Shown: positions 47,001 through 57,824 of the stretch, piece after piece
How the letters are laid out: each line of letters opens with the position of its first letter
Position numbering within the stretch: position 1 is the first letter of the stretch
Source: Amphiduros pacificus
Taxonomy: Eukaryota > Annelida > Polychaeta > Phyllodocida > Hesionidae
Reading direction: 5' to 3'
DNA length: 64,000 bases
NCBI GenBank assembly: GCA_949316495.1
Contig: OX439000.1
Location: 11,600,834 to 11,664,833 of the forward strand
Notes under the pieces: generated by a model
Told to the model about the DNA's origin: nothing
Seen by the model: the letters and a program-made list of their open reading frames with translations, nothing else
Database searches by the model: none
Translations under genes and position numbers: made by a program

Positions 47001-50000
47001 AAATCTCATAAAGCTGCCATCATTTGTTCTTAAGTAATTGCAATTCTTGGGATTTCACATAATTGTCCCTGTGACCTTGAAAAATAGGTCAAGGTCGCTG
47101 TCCATCGAACTCGTCCGAGGTTTTCACTTGATGCTTATGTGTGTCAAGTTTCATGAAGCTGCCAGCATTTGTTCTCAAGTTATCGTGATGACAAGGACGA
47201 TTTCACATAATTGTCCCTGTGACCTTGAAAAGTAGGTGAAGGTCATGTTTCATAGAAAAAATTCTGAGGTCTTCAACAGATTCTTATTTGTGTCAAATCT
47301 CATAAAGCTGCCATCATTTGTTCTTGAGTTATTGCGATTCTTGGGATTTCACATAATTGTCCATGTGACCTTGAAAAATAGGTCAAGGTCGCTGTTCATC
47401 GAACTCGTTCGAGGTTTTCACCAGATGCTTATGTGTGTAAAGTTTCATGAAGCTGCCATCATTTGTTCTAGAGTTATCGCGATGACAAGGATTTCACATA
47501 ATTGTCCCTGTGACCTTGAAAAGTAGGTGAAGGTCATGTTTCATAGAAAAAATTCTGAGGTCTTCACCAGATGCTTATGCGTGTCAAATCTCATAAAGCT
47601 GCCATCATTTGTTCTTAAGTTATTGCAATTCTTGGGATTTCACATAATTGTCCCTGTGACCTTGAAAAATAGGTCAAGGTCGCTGTCCATCGAACTCGTC
47701 CGAGGTTTTCACCAGATGCTTATGTATGTCAAGTTTCATGAAGCTGCCATCATTTGTTCTCAAGTTATCGCGATGACAAGGATGTTCGCTACAGACATAC
47801 ATACATACATACATACAGACATACATACATACATACATACATACCCACGCCAGGAGTACTGCAATACCCTCAGCCTGATTACATCAGGGGCTGAGGGTAA
47901 AAACATTCAATTTTGAACCCTGGTCTTGGCATGTCTGCCAGTCACATATTAGTGGCCCAGAGGCAATGCTTTCGCCCCCAGGGCAATTAGGGATAATACG
48001 GTATATACCACATGTTTCTTTCCTTATTTTTCTCTGGTATTTTACATTTCTCTACATTTTCTTCTTCAAGAGATCTTGAAAAACTAAAGAATACTCTTAA
48101 GGTCTATAATCCACAATGAAACACTGGGACAGACTTATGTTTTTTTGGCTTAAATGTGTTCAAAGTCATGTTATTTGTTAATTTAGCACAGAAAAAGTAA
48201 ACTTAACCAGCTAGTCTTAAACTTTTATTATTTAAATTGAACCCGTTTTAACTACCGTTAAAACGGGTTCGACTCAGTTATTGCACCTGGACACCATGTG
48301 TGCTGTATGAGAAATACCCCCCACTGACGTCATAGCCTCACTCTCATCCTGGAATCCCCCAGAGCATGCAGAGCCGAAGGCAGTTACGTAAATATACGAG
48401 ACCACACGAAGTTCTCTCCCGATGCTTCAAACTGATTGTGGATTATAGACCTTAAAAAGGCTTCCATAGCAACATATTCTGTGGGAAGCAAAGTATTATG
48501 ATTATTGTTTAACATTAAGCAGGTCATGCAAAAACATGGCTAAATGGGGTCTGACTATCATTACATGAACATGTGTGATTTGATTGGATCATGTTTATGC
48601 ATGACCAAATATATATTTAATTTGAATAATTTAATAAGAAAGTAACAATAAGTAATAAAACAATTTGCTTTCTTGGTCTTAAGTCTTTAGTGGAGCTAAT
48701 AATGCTAACATTCAGAACTTACCAAAGGGGAAAATAGGGAGTTGGCAATCTTACTGACTTGACACATTAAATGACTTCCCCAAGACTGTGTCACCATAAA
48801 CTTCAAATACAATACATCAACTTTTTGGTCAAGCAATATGATAAAATGAGTGAACTCAAACAAGACAACTAACCCCAGGTGGATGGGAAGGACATCACCA
48901 TCCACCAAAAAGTTTAGTTCTGTTTAGAAAATATGATCTAACATGTTGGTTGGCTAAGCTTTTGCATTGCGGGGTCTGTACAATCAAGTAGGACAGTATA
49001 TTGCATTTATCTCACTGCCTGCTATGTATCCTTCAATATGTCTTGAGCAACTGGTGGACGTTTCTGAAGCGTCATTATTTGTATATAATATGCAAGCATT
49101 TTAGGAAGAATATTATGTGATCAGTATCTACTCTATCCATTGAGGCATGTAGTTCCAATCAACCAGCAGGCTATACAGCAACAATCCTTTGTTTGCCAGG
49201 CACATAAGGCATCAGAACAATGCATTATCCCACAGCATTCTCAATACCATGGAGTAACAAGGCCTAGTGTTATCATCATATCATTATTATTTCAATACTA
49301 TTTCAATATGATCATTATCTCAACTAGATACCATGTGACAAATGTCACAAAAGGTATTGTATCTCAATACCTTGTGATGAATGTCACAATCAGTACTGTA
49401 TTAATCTGTGGTGTCAACGATAATAGTATATACCACATTATCCCTAATTGCCACCCCAGGGGCGGAAGCATTGCCTCTGGGCCACTAATATGTGACTGGC
49501 AGACATGCCAAGACCAGGGTTCAAAATTGACTGTTTTTCAGATTCAAAATAGATGTTTCAATGTTCGCCAAAAGTCGTCAGCCCGTCGGACAAAGCCGGC
49601 CGTTATATGACATTGTCCGCCGATAATGACTGAAAACGGGGATTTAATTAGTGTAACATAACTTGAAATTGGGAACTATTAAACAGGGGTTTGTGGAAAA
49701 CAGTAAAAGGGGTGTGTTTTCTTTGATATGTTTGCATGAGTATTGAAAGTGAAACTGTGAGTACTGTTTACATATTAATTACTGAGATAGCAAACCCCTG
49801 TGGATTGTAAGTCTGCTGCTCCACTACCCCAGCCATAGGGTGTTTCATTTTTCAGACTTTTTTTCCGATCAAGCTGCTCATTAAAAGAAATGTTCTCTGA
49901 TATGTAGTAAACTCACAGAAAACATTTAAGACCAATCGATCAACTTTTAGACCCCCCCCCCCCCCCACCACCTTGTATGTATGACCTCGGAAATCAGTGC

Positions 50001-53000
50001 TCGGTGGCCATTTTCTGGTTAAAATTCAAGTCTCATTGCCTCATAATTTCATTTTATTCAACTCAGATAGTGTCTGTGTCACACACATGTAGTTTTAAAG
50101 ATTACTTAATATTTCAAGATCATTTCCATTTAATTTGGGTCAAAATCATTCAAATTCAAGACATTAATTCTGAAAAATATACATTTTCAAATTAATTTCA
50201 CACTCATATCGGATACATTTTTCACGTTATTTCAACATTAACTTCAAATTGAAAATTATATTATAGTATGAAAGTTCACAGATTTGTTTCCATTTAATTT
50301 TTAGCTCTGCTAAGACTCACAGAGCTTTAGGAGTTGAGAAAATGTCTGTCTGTCCGTCAGTCTGTCAAAATTTCTTTGAAAGTCTTCTTCTCCCAAACTA
50401 CCAGTAATATATGTTTCAAATTTCATACAGAGGTTGATATTGAGGCAAAGATACAGATTCCTTCAAATCTTAGTGATGTCACCATTGACCTTAGTGCAGT
50501 GACCTCAAGGTTAGAAATTTTGTACTGAGCATATTTCATGTTTGTGAACATTTCTTCCTAACTGATCATTTAAAACCAATTCAAGAGCAGACTTGAGCAG
50601 AAGATGAAGATGTCACATATCAAATTTGGCCCCAACTTGTTATCTCAATTCTCATTGGCTAGTATTTCTCCTTGACAACATTTTGGGCCAAGATTATTGA
50701 AATTCAAGTTTTTAATTCGGAAAAATATACATTTTCAAATCAATTTCCCACTCATATCGGATTCATTTGTTCACATTATTTCAACATTAACTTCATATTG
50801 AGAATTATATTTTAGTGTGAAAGTTCACAGATTTGTCTCCATCTCGTTTTTAAGGAATTATGGAATTTTAAGTCTGTGTGAAGAAGAGACATGGACAATG
50901 AGACCTGGGTGAGCTCCCTTTTTTGCAAAGTTAGCTTAATCCTGGATGTCCTTCACTCTCATTTCTGATGCATCTTTGACAAATGCCACAACTTTTACAA
51001 TAGCTGCCATTTGTCTGTATTCCTCATCATCTTGCCAGTGCTCTGGTGGTAAATGGAGCCATCTTCCATCCATTCCTAGGAGTTCAAACAGGAGCCATGA
51101 CTGTGACCCAACTGGAGAGTAGTGAGACATTTCCTTGGGAAGACTGGTTTTTCGTGAATGAAAAGAGCAGGACTAGGCATAGCTTGAAGTTGTGTGGCAA
51201 TGACAGTCTTCATACCATCATTCAATGATCTGTCAAACCAGACAAATACCACCAGAGACTCGGTCAGATACCACAAATGACTTAGCATAGAGTTCTTGAC
51301 CATGCCAGCTATTGATATCTAATGTTAAAATGGATATGCAAAAGATAAATTTCAAACTGTGAATTAATAGCCTCAGAAATATATCACATCTCATAGTCAC
51401 ACATATCCTCCCACAGCTGGAGATCTAAATTCGGAGCTGGAGCAACCGAGTGTACCTGAAGAAACTAAGGCCCATGAAACAGGGCAATGGGCTGGTCTAA
51501 ACTATCATTGCCAACCAGTATTTCAGGTGTGATGAGATCTGGTCATGTTTCATCAGCCAGTTTTGCCATATTTATGATATACAATGCTGAGGCAAGAAAT
51601 CAGGCATGATGAAGAGAATGTGGAGCTCACATGGCAAATTTGTCTATGCCTTGATCTTGTTCAACAAAAGGTCTCATTACACCTGCAATACTGGCTGACT
51701 TTGATAGGATGGGCCAGAACATTTCCCTGTTCCATGGACCTTGGTTTCTTTAGGCGTGCTCAGCTGCTTCAGGTCCACATTTTAATCTGTGGCTGTGGGA
51801 GGATGTGTGTGACTATGAGATGTGATATGATTCTGAGGCTATTAATTCACAGTTTGAAATTTATCTTTCACATATCCATTTTAACATTAAGCATAAATTG
51901 TTCTCCCAAATTCTCTTACACCCTGTTATGTTATACATTTTAGGCAGTTGATGCATCATCTATAGCTATTGCAGTCAAGAACTCTATGCTAAGTCATTTG
52001 TGGTATCTGACTGAGTAGTATTTGTCTTGTTTGACAGATCAATGAATGATGGGATGAAGACTGGAATTATCACACAACTTCTAGCTATGCCTAGCCCTCT
52101 CTATTCATTCCAGGAAACCATTCTTCTCAAAGAAACATGCTTTAACAGGGAAATGTCTCACTACTCCCAGATTGGGTCACAGTCATAGCTCCTGTTTGAA
52201 CTCCTAGGAATGGATGGAAGATGGCTCCATTTACTACCAGAGCACTGGCAGGATGATGAGGAATACAGACAAATGGCAGCTATTGTAAAAGTTGTGGCAT
52301 TTGTCAAATGTGCAGAAAAATGAGAGAAGACTTTCAAAGACATTTTGACAGACGGACGGACAGACAGACATTTTCCCCACTCCTAAAGCTCTGTGAGTTT
52401 CGGCAGAGCTAAAAATAAAACGGAAACAAATCTGTGAACTTTCATACTATAATTTAATTCTCAATTTGAAGTTAATGTGGACATGATGTGAACATATGTA
52501 TTCGATATGAGTGTAAAAATGAATTGAAAATGTATATTTTTCAGAATTAATGTCTTGAATTTGAATAATTTTGGCCCAAATTAAATGGGAATGATCTTGA
52601 AATAGTAAGTAACCCTTAAAACTACATTTGTGTGACACAAACACTATCTGAGTTGAATAAAATGAAATTATGAGGCAATGAGACTTGAATTTTAACCAGA
52701 AAATGGCCACCAAGCACTGATTTCCGAGGTCATACATACAAGGTGGTAGGGGGGGGGGGGTCTAAAAGTTGATCGATTGGTCTTAAATTTTTTCTGTGGG
52801 TTTACTTCATATCAGAGAACATTTCTTTTAATGAGCAGCTTGATTCTATTCTTTGCAACAGTTTCATGCTGTGCTGGCATTTTTTTAATGCTGCACTTTT
52901 GAGCCTACCTTCTTTCTGGCCTCATCCTCTGTGTCTGACTCCCTCTTCTTACTTGGACGTGTGTTGTTGTTTATATCGGAGTTCTCAGTTATACCCTCTG

Positions 53001-56000
53001 CCTCCTCTTCCATCCTCTCCAGGTTGTTGGTACGCTTTGCCATCTTCCTTTGATACTTGGAACTTGGCTCTCGGGCTGAACAGACATCAATGATATTAAG
53101 AATCAAACTTTTTTCTTTCTGAAACATGACTATTTAGTTACATAATTAAGGTTTAAGATTCTTAACCTAACTCAGCCCTGTGATTATTTTTACAAGGAAT
53201 AAGAAAACCCCAGATTATTAATAAATATGTGGAAAGGTTCCTCATGCAATACAAACTATCAAACAATAGGTACCATTATATAAATCTATGTTTTATCAAT
53301 GTTTTATCAGTTTATTAATTTTTGATATTGTTATTGTGCATTTTATGTCTGAATAATGGTGAGCATGAGGCAAGAATAACTCCAGTCAACGGACCATTAA
53401 ACAAGACCATTTTATGATATTATAACATGGCATAAAATTAATAATTACCTTTTTTGAATAAAAAAAATTTCTCAACCAATTCAGAATTTTAATTTGCTGT
53501 TTGAGACTGCTCTCCCTGTGGGTATACCAATTCTTCCCTTATAATTGCCACTTGAAGGTATAAATTAACTGGCATGGATTAAATACTCACATTTAGCAGC
53601 AGCTTTGGAGAACTTTTTACTGGCTTCCCTTTCAGCTCGCTTTGCCTTTTTACCCTTTTTTGGGGGTACAAAGTCACTTTCCCTCTCGCAGGCAAACATG
53701 TACCTGTCTGAGTATTTTGACTTTGGTTTGGGCAAGTCGTCTGCAATTATCAGCACTTCTCCCGTTGCTAGGTGCACAATAGTAGCTCCTGGGGGAGCAC
53801 ATCCTGGGCACCCACAGTATTCTGTCAAGGTCAAGGACAAGGTCAAATGTAGCACCATACCTTATAGCATGCATGTCACCATAATTTCCATGTGATTAAG
53901 TCAAATAAATAGATATCATTTTGAAACCTTCAGACCAAGAGTAACAAGAAAAAATTGTGTCAGTATTTAAACATACTTATTAACATTTTTGAAAATGGGA
54001 CTACTAGTGAGCTTTCCAGGTAAAAATATATATTTATTGGTGTTCCTTTTTATAAAAAGATGGTGTATTTACAAAAATAAAATAATAAAAGTGATCAAAT
54101 ATTTGTACTAGCTGGGGATGATGATTTACCTGAACTCGAGCAATTCCATTTAGTGAATCACTTCTCCCAAAGTATAATGCTAAACAAAGGTAGTCTATTG
54201 TGTATGTATCTCTGCCCTCAGATTTTTTTTTCAAAAGAAATAGGAAAATCCCCAGATAATCAAAAAATATGCAGGATTGTTCCTCACTTAATGCACATCA
54301 TCAGACAGATCCCATTATTTACAAATATAATTTGTCAATGGCAAGCATAAGGCAAAAAGAACTCCAATTAGCAGACACTGTTCAAAAAAGATAATCTAAT
54401 GATCCTATGAAAATTCATTTTGCTTGATCATTTGAATATTTATGACCTTCGACCACTACTTTTGTTTTGCGGAGTACTCCCAGAACCTTATGAGCACATT
54501 GTAATTTATATATTGAGAATAAGGGAAACTGCGCATGTTATCCTTGAAAGCAAGCATTCTTCACTTACCACCACCTCTCAAGTTTGCAAATGCTCGCAGG
54601 AGACTGATCTGCAAATATAAAGAATTTCATTAAGAACTCGACTCTCATCTTTTTGTCCTCAAAACAACCTTTGGACACAAACTTAAAAGGTCATGTCATT
54701 ATTTTTCATGATTTCACTCAGTACTATATGTAATGAAATATTGGAAATACATAAAAAAAATTAAATCTTTTATCAAAATAACTTACCAATAAGTCATCAT
54801 CTTCCCAGAACTCTGTGTATTCATCATCATCATCATCTAAAACAATTTCAATGTGAGAAATTAATAAATTATGCAAACATAGGCATCAGAGATGCATCAA
54901 CCCTCAGCCCTGGTAACTCATTGCACAACATTCGCTCCACACAATATTTGTGAACAAAACGTCACTGCACCAAGGCAAATTGATGCAGGGTAAAAAAACC
55001 ATAAAATCTACTTCCTTTGATAGCTTAGGTGTGTCAAGTATCATGAAACTGTCATCATTTACTCTAGAATTATTGAGATGGGCCGGTGACCTTGAAAAGC
55101 AGGTTAAGGTCACCGTCCATCAAACTCATCTGGGGTCTTCACCAGATGCTTATGTGTGTCAATTCTCATGAAGCTGCCATTATTTGTTCTTGAGTTATTG
55201 CAATGTCGTGGATTTGACATAATTGTCCCTGTGACCTTGAAAAGTAGGTGAAGGTCACCATTCATCAAACTCTTTTGGGGTCTTTACTAGATGCTTATTT
55301 GTGTCAAATCTCATAAAGCTGCCATCATTTGTTCTCGAGTTATGGCAATGATGGGGATTTCATGGTACAATTGTCCCTGTGACCTTGAAAAGTAGGTGAA
55401 GGTCATGTTCGTTCAAAGGAAGTCTGCTTATGTGTGTCAAGTCTCATAAAGCTGCCATCATTTGTTCTTGAGTTACTGCGATGACAAGGATGATTTCACA
55501 TAATTGTCCCTGTGACCTTGAAAAGTAGGTGAAGGTCATGTTTCATAAAAATTCTGAGGTTTTCACCAGATGTATACATACATACCCAAACCAGGAGTAC
55601 TGCAATACCCTCAGCCTGATAACATCAGGGGCTGAGGGTAAAAACAATTTTGAGTTGGACCAAACAGTGCCTCAGATTTGTAGGCACAAAGCATTACCTA
55701 AAAGATCAGCCCTGCAGGGCAGTATAAAATGCTGTCCAATGATCTTTAAATCATGCCAAGGTCATCCGATGATATAATGCATTTAAGGTATCTACTTGAT
55801 GGTCCTATTTTAATCAATACTTTCCTCTTTAAATAAAAACTGTTGCTCTTAATATATTTTAATGAGAAATAATGAGACTTTTGTTTTACTGAATAATAAA
55901 ATATTTGCAGAATGTTTATTTTTATCATAATAAATCCCTTCTTAATGAAGTAAAAATAAAAAAGAGAGGTAAGAATCAGATCAATTTTATGTAACCTGTA

Positions 56001-57824
56001 TAATACAACATCAGACTTCTTCATTTGTCGCCTATCAAATTCTGATATTTTCCTTGTTAATTTTTGGCCATTTTCTTGTGTATCTGCTGCTTAAATACCT
56101 TATTAGTCTTGTGGTGCTTAATTTCCTTGCTATTATTTTTTTTATCTCCCATTGTCTACATCCTGTCACCTAAGAGTTACTGTAAAGGTGCTAAAATGAC
56201 AGAAGAAATTATGCTATATACAGTCAGACCTCGCCGGACCGTCCCCCGATAATCCGGCATATATCAATTACCGACAGTGATTTGGCTGCAACCATTCTAA
56301 TCTTTCTTTATTTGTATTCATTTGATGTCCGTTTCATCAAACCGTCAGACTCGTGAAACCGGCAGAATTATGTGTGACAGACCATGACGGACTGGCGGGG
56401 CTTGACTGTAGTAATAAAAACTGAAAACATACCATCATCCACATCTTTTGCCAGATAGGTATATGCTTCACTCAGTCTCTGGAAGTTCACTGTGGATTCA
56501 GGATCATCTTGATTCTAAAACAAAATAATATTTATAAATTTGTGCAGTGATGTAAGTCAGCATTCAGGAAAAAACCTGAAACCCTTAAATAATAACCTGA
56601 AGATACCCTTACCCCCTTTTAGACATGTCATTTTGGATGTTTCAGACTGAGTTCAGACCATTTTGTATTTCACATTTGAAGAAAAAAACCTGAATTCAGG
56701 TTATTTCCTGAAGACTTTCATCACTGTTTGTGAAAAATTCATTTCTAGGCTGATTGCCAGTTTCAACTGTTTCATATCCCAGCTGAAAAAAACATACAGA
56801 ATCAGACCAGTTGCAGAGTTAGTAGAACTTCTCATCAGGAAAGCCAGTGAATGCTCTGCTGTAGTGACCCAGTTGGGCAACCACATTTTTGGTCTTTTAG
56901 TGGCCCAAACTATCTTGATTTTATTATTCTTGATATTTGTCTCATATCACGATCAAAGGACTTTTGATTCGGACAAGTAACCCCCAGTCAGACCCAAGTC
57001 ATTATACAGCCTTATGTACAGTGAATCACATGTCCTAGAAACTTCGGGCCACCACTTTTCGTGCTCTGTTGGCCCAGCTGGGCAACCAAAATTTTTCTAT
57101 TTATGTCAAGGCCTGCATTCTGCACAAAAAAATTGTATTTTCTTGGTAGAGAAGAAACAGTGCATTTGGTCTGCCAAATAGTAATTTTTTGGGGGAATTC
57201 AGACTGAACATTGGAAGAGAGGTGAATGTATGTGCATGTAGTTTGAAATGATGTGCTGTTGCTAAATATTGCATAATTTTGTCTAAGTGGAGAATCTTTG
57301 TTTAATAATATGCATTATCGAAAATATTGCCATGCACATGTATGGGTTGCATATAATACATGGAACGTTTGAACAATGTTTTATTTTGTACGGATAGATG
57401 TTGCATCAGTGACCAACTACAGAAATAAAGTGGAGAAATATTAACATCTAGGCCATGCCCCCATTTGTTGATACTAGTCTAGATTACTAACTTTTTCCAC
57501 CATCCGGTGGGACATAATGATCATATGATATCCAGGGTTTTAGTTACTAAACAGACCTGCCTACATTTTGACTGTATTTGAACATGTATACATAGAGAAT
57601 GCATTCATGCTAGAAAATGACTGCCACCATCCCATGAATTTTTACATTCAGAACATTTTAGAGCAGTAAAATTATAAAATTAATATCTCAAAAATCTGTT
57701 CATACTCATGCTATTTGAAATGGTTATCTGCATCTTGTGAATTTTTCCTTTCTCTTTAATGTATTACTCACTTTATCCGGGTGACATCTGAGTGCTAACT
57801 TCTTGTACTGCTTTTTAACATCAT
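29050..57824 (-). CDS. J-domain (DnaJ) protein with UIM-like motif, 5' end missing
   Basis: Exons, 5' to 3': 57824-57772, 56514-56433, 54836-54787, 54608-54569, 53821-53591, 53075-52909, 44443-44342, 44253-44170, 42864-42769, 41340-41175, 40796-40712, 40522-40157, 31494-31320, 31105-29050 (TGA). About 1,250 residues are visible. The first two exons give most of a J domain (DDVKKQYKKLALRCHPDKNQ ... FQRLSEAYTYL) with the HPD motif that stimulates Hsp70 ATPase. Then come an acidic patch, a cysteine pair (YCGCPGC), lysine-rich and coiled-coil exons (EIAKRLEEQRKIEEEKD), a Ser/Trp/Asn-rich exon, a UIM-like helix (EEDAMLRAAIEMSLIEA) and a ~685-residue disordered tail rich in Pro, Ser, Gly and Met. 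It probably links Hsp70 to ubiquitylated clients (inference). Splice phases agree except between exons 9 (42864-42769) and 10 (41340-41175), where a short exon or other donor may be missing. The start of the J domain was not found. I do not recognise a vertebrate orthologue. Confidence 0.82.
34340..35600. repeat. Three ~430-bp tandem units at the centre of the foldback
   Basis: Each unit contains a GTGACCTTGAAAAT-GYCCAAGGTCA block, 'CAAGCCCCTCATA(C/G)GT', 'GGTCATGACCTTGA' and 'TCTAATCTT-TCTGATTTG'. Recurrences lie near 34485, 34915 and 35345. It belongs to the loose class of 'gaccttga' repeats common in molluscan DNA. Confidence 0.8.
36250..37604. mobile_element. Nested 1,355-bp DNA element with perfect 31-bp TIRs
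   Basis: The 31-bp ends (36250-36280 and 37574-37604) are exact inverted copies starting CAACGAGACTAGAAGAGAAG. ATATCGC directly flanks both sides (36243-36249 and 37605-37611), a 7-bp target duplication. It sits in the right arm of the 31767-38968 foldback. No ORF of note, so it is non-autonomous. A 7-8-bp duplication would suit hAT, Dada or P-like families, but the terminal bases do not decide. Confidence 0.88.
38985..39800 (+). repeat. Two tandem copies of a dispersed ~400-bp repeat
   Basis: Both copies contain 'CATAGGCC', 'CTTCATAAATGATCATTTAAATCCTTT', 'AAAATCTGAGCC-AT-GAAAAT', 'ACTAATTGCTAAGAAC' and end near 'CTATGCTA-CAT-GCTAAAA' (39340 and 39780). Related sequence: 16425-16510, 26090-26400, 41870-42180 (inverted) and 50525-50690. 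Class unknown. Confidence 0.75.
41690..42560 (-). repeat. Inverted copies of dispersed repeats in the J-domain gene intron
   Basis: 41870-42180 is the inverted partner of the 39-kb family. 42360-42560 matches, inverted, 50320-50530 (AAAGCTCTG-GACTTC, GACCTCAAGGTCACTGCAC, ACCATTGACCTTAGTGCAGT). 41700-41750 repeats the 'GTGACCTCAAGGTCACTGCA' part. Confidence 0.7.
43200..43580 (+). repeat. 'Gaccttga'-type degenerate repeat
   Basis: Three loosely similar segments with TGTGACCTTGAGAAGTAGG, TATGACCTTGGAAACTGGG and TGTGACCTTGACAACTGAG, about 60-130 bp apart. Distant relatives of the 146-bp unit at 45.2-47.9 kb. Confidence 0.5.
45221..47905. mobile_element. Pearl/Helentron-associated-like element with 146-bp core, long copy
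   Basis: Shares both edges with 54875-55646: it opens AAACATAGGCATCAGAGATG and then ACCCTCAGCCCTGGTAAC. It closes with GGAGTACTGCAATACCC, a hairpin (CCCTCAGCC...GGCTGAGGG, about 47867-47897) and AAAAACA. Between lie about 17 units of ~146 bp with TGTGACCTTGAAAAGTAGG and AAGCTGCCATCATTTGTTCT. Near 46211 and 46651 a three-unit (440-bp) block is repeated almost exactly. An ACAT microsatellite (47791-47845) precedes the end. Terminal hairpin plus tandem core fits the pearl/HINE type of Helitron-like elements; that class is inferred. Confidence 0.75.
47791..47845 (+). repeat. (ACAT)n microsatellite at the element's 3' side
   Basis: About 13 tandem ACAT units with two ACAG variants, just upstream of the terminal hairpin. 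The short copy keeps two units at the same place (about 55573-55580). Confidence 0.9.
48101..48451. mobile_element. 351-bp TTAA MITE
   Basis: Terminal inverted repeats GGTCTATAATCCACAAT (48101-48117 and inverted 48435-48451), with TTAA directly outside at 48097-48100 and 48452-48455. No ORF. Inside is a perfect 12-bp-stem hairpin (GAACCCGTTTTA / TAAAACGGGTTC, 48239-48270, 8-nt loop). Confidence 0.85.
48456..49429. other. Intron sequence, nothing recognised
   Basis: AT-rich filler of the large intron between exons 6 and 7 of the J-domain gene. No repeat structure or coding sequence I can support. Confidence 0.5.
49430..49810. mobile_element. Second copy of the TA-flanked element, inverted
   Basis: Inverted relative to 44620-48003. 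It shares ATTATCCCTAATTGCC at one side and the 'GTAAACAGTACTCACAG' block (as its complement) at the other. It lacks the pearl-like insertion and about 300 bp of internal sequence. Confidence 0.6.
49868..52844. mobile_element. 3-kb palindrome with decayed coding arms
   Basis: ATCAAGCTGCTCATTAAAAG at the left is inverted at the right end. The arms pair through a C15/G12 run, CAAGGTGGT, 'TTTCCGAGGTCATACAT', a 'TTTTTAGCTCTG' repeat and a coding-like stretch, and meet near 51600-51640 with almost no spacer. The left arm has about 600 bp (50383-50985) missing from the right. In the left arm the minus strand (51303-50936) encodes pieces such as LGMDGRWLHLPPEHWQDDEEYRQM and FVKDASEMRVKDIQD. The right arm encodes the same on the plus strand (about 51960-52330) with more damage. 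These resemble the 'NDxAERxVKxIQDF' end of repetitive transposon-related animal proteins; family not certain. No target duplication was found. Confidence 0.75.
54566..54633 (-). other. Exon 4 region that was copied to 58009-58076
   Basis: This 68-bp stretch holds the acceptor, the whole 40-nt exon (ISLLRAFANLRGG) and the donor GTAAG. It recurs inverted at 58009-58076 with about three differences. Confidence 0.85.
54875..55646. mobile_element. Pearl-like element, short copy
   Basis: Same two edges as 45221-47905, including the terminal hairpin CCCTCAGCC...GGCTGAGGG (about 55607-55638), but only about four to five of the ~146-bp units. Lies in the intron between exons 2 and 3 of the J-domain gene. 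Confidence 0.78.
56221..56408. mobile_element. 188-bp TA-flanked MITE (Tc1/mariner/pogo-like)
   Basis: Ends CAGTCAGACCTCGCCGGACC and, inverted, CAGTCAAGCCCCGCCAGTCC (about 24 bp with mismatches), with TA outside at 56219-56220 and 56409-56410. It sits 24 bp below the donor of exon 2. Similar in ends to the 100-bp MITE at 11898. Confidence 0.8.
56515..57771. other. Intron 1 of the visible J-domain gene, nothing recognised
   Basis: Contains a loose internal duplication (GACCCAGTTGGGCAACCACA near 56868 and GGCCCAGCTGGGCAACCAAA near 57072). No coding sequence recognised. Confidence 0.45.

Larger units (their letters stand above)
44620..48003. mobile_element. TA-flanked element invaded by a pearl-like element
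   Basis: Ends read TACCGTATTATCCCT (44620-44634) and, inverted, AGGGATAATACGGTA (47989-48003), as a TA-inserting (Tc1/mariner-like) element would. A second copy of its body lies inverted at 49430-49800, sharing CAATTAGGGATAAT, the GCCCAGAGGCAATGC block and the AATCCACAGGGGTTTGCTAT block, but without the tandem repeats. The 45221-47905 block is therefore a later insertion. No transposase ORF. Confidence 0.65.

Noticed and set aside
46013-47916. Row of plus-strand ORFs containing KNRSRSLFIELVRGFHQML
   Set aside because: Periodic by-products of the 146-bp core of the pearl-like element.
49881-52831. TTAA at both ends of the 3-kb palindrome as a target duplication
   Set aside because: Arm homology continues about 13 bp outside both TTAA sites, so they lie within the repeat.
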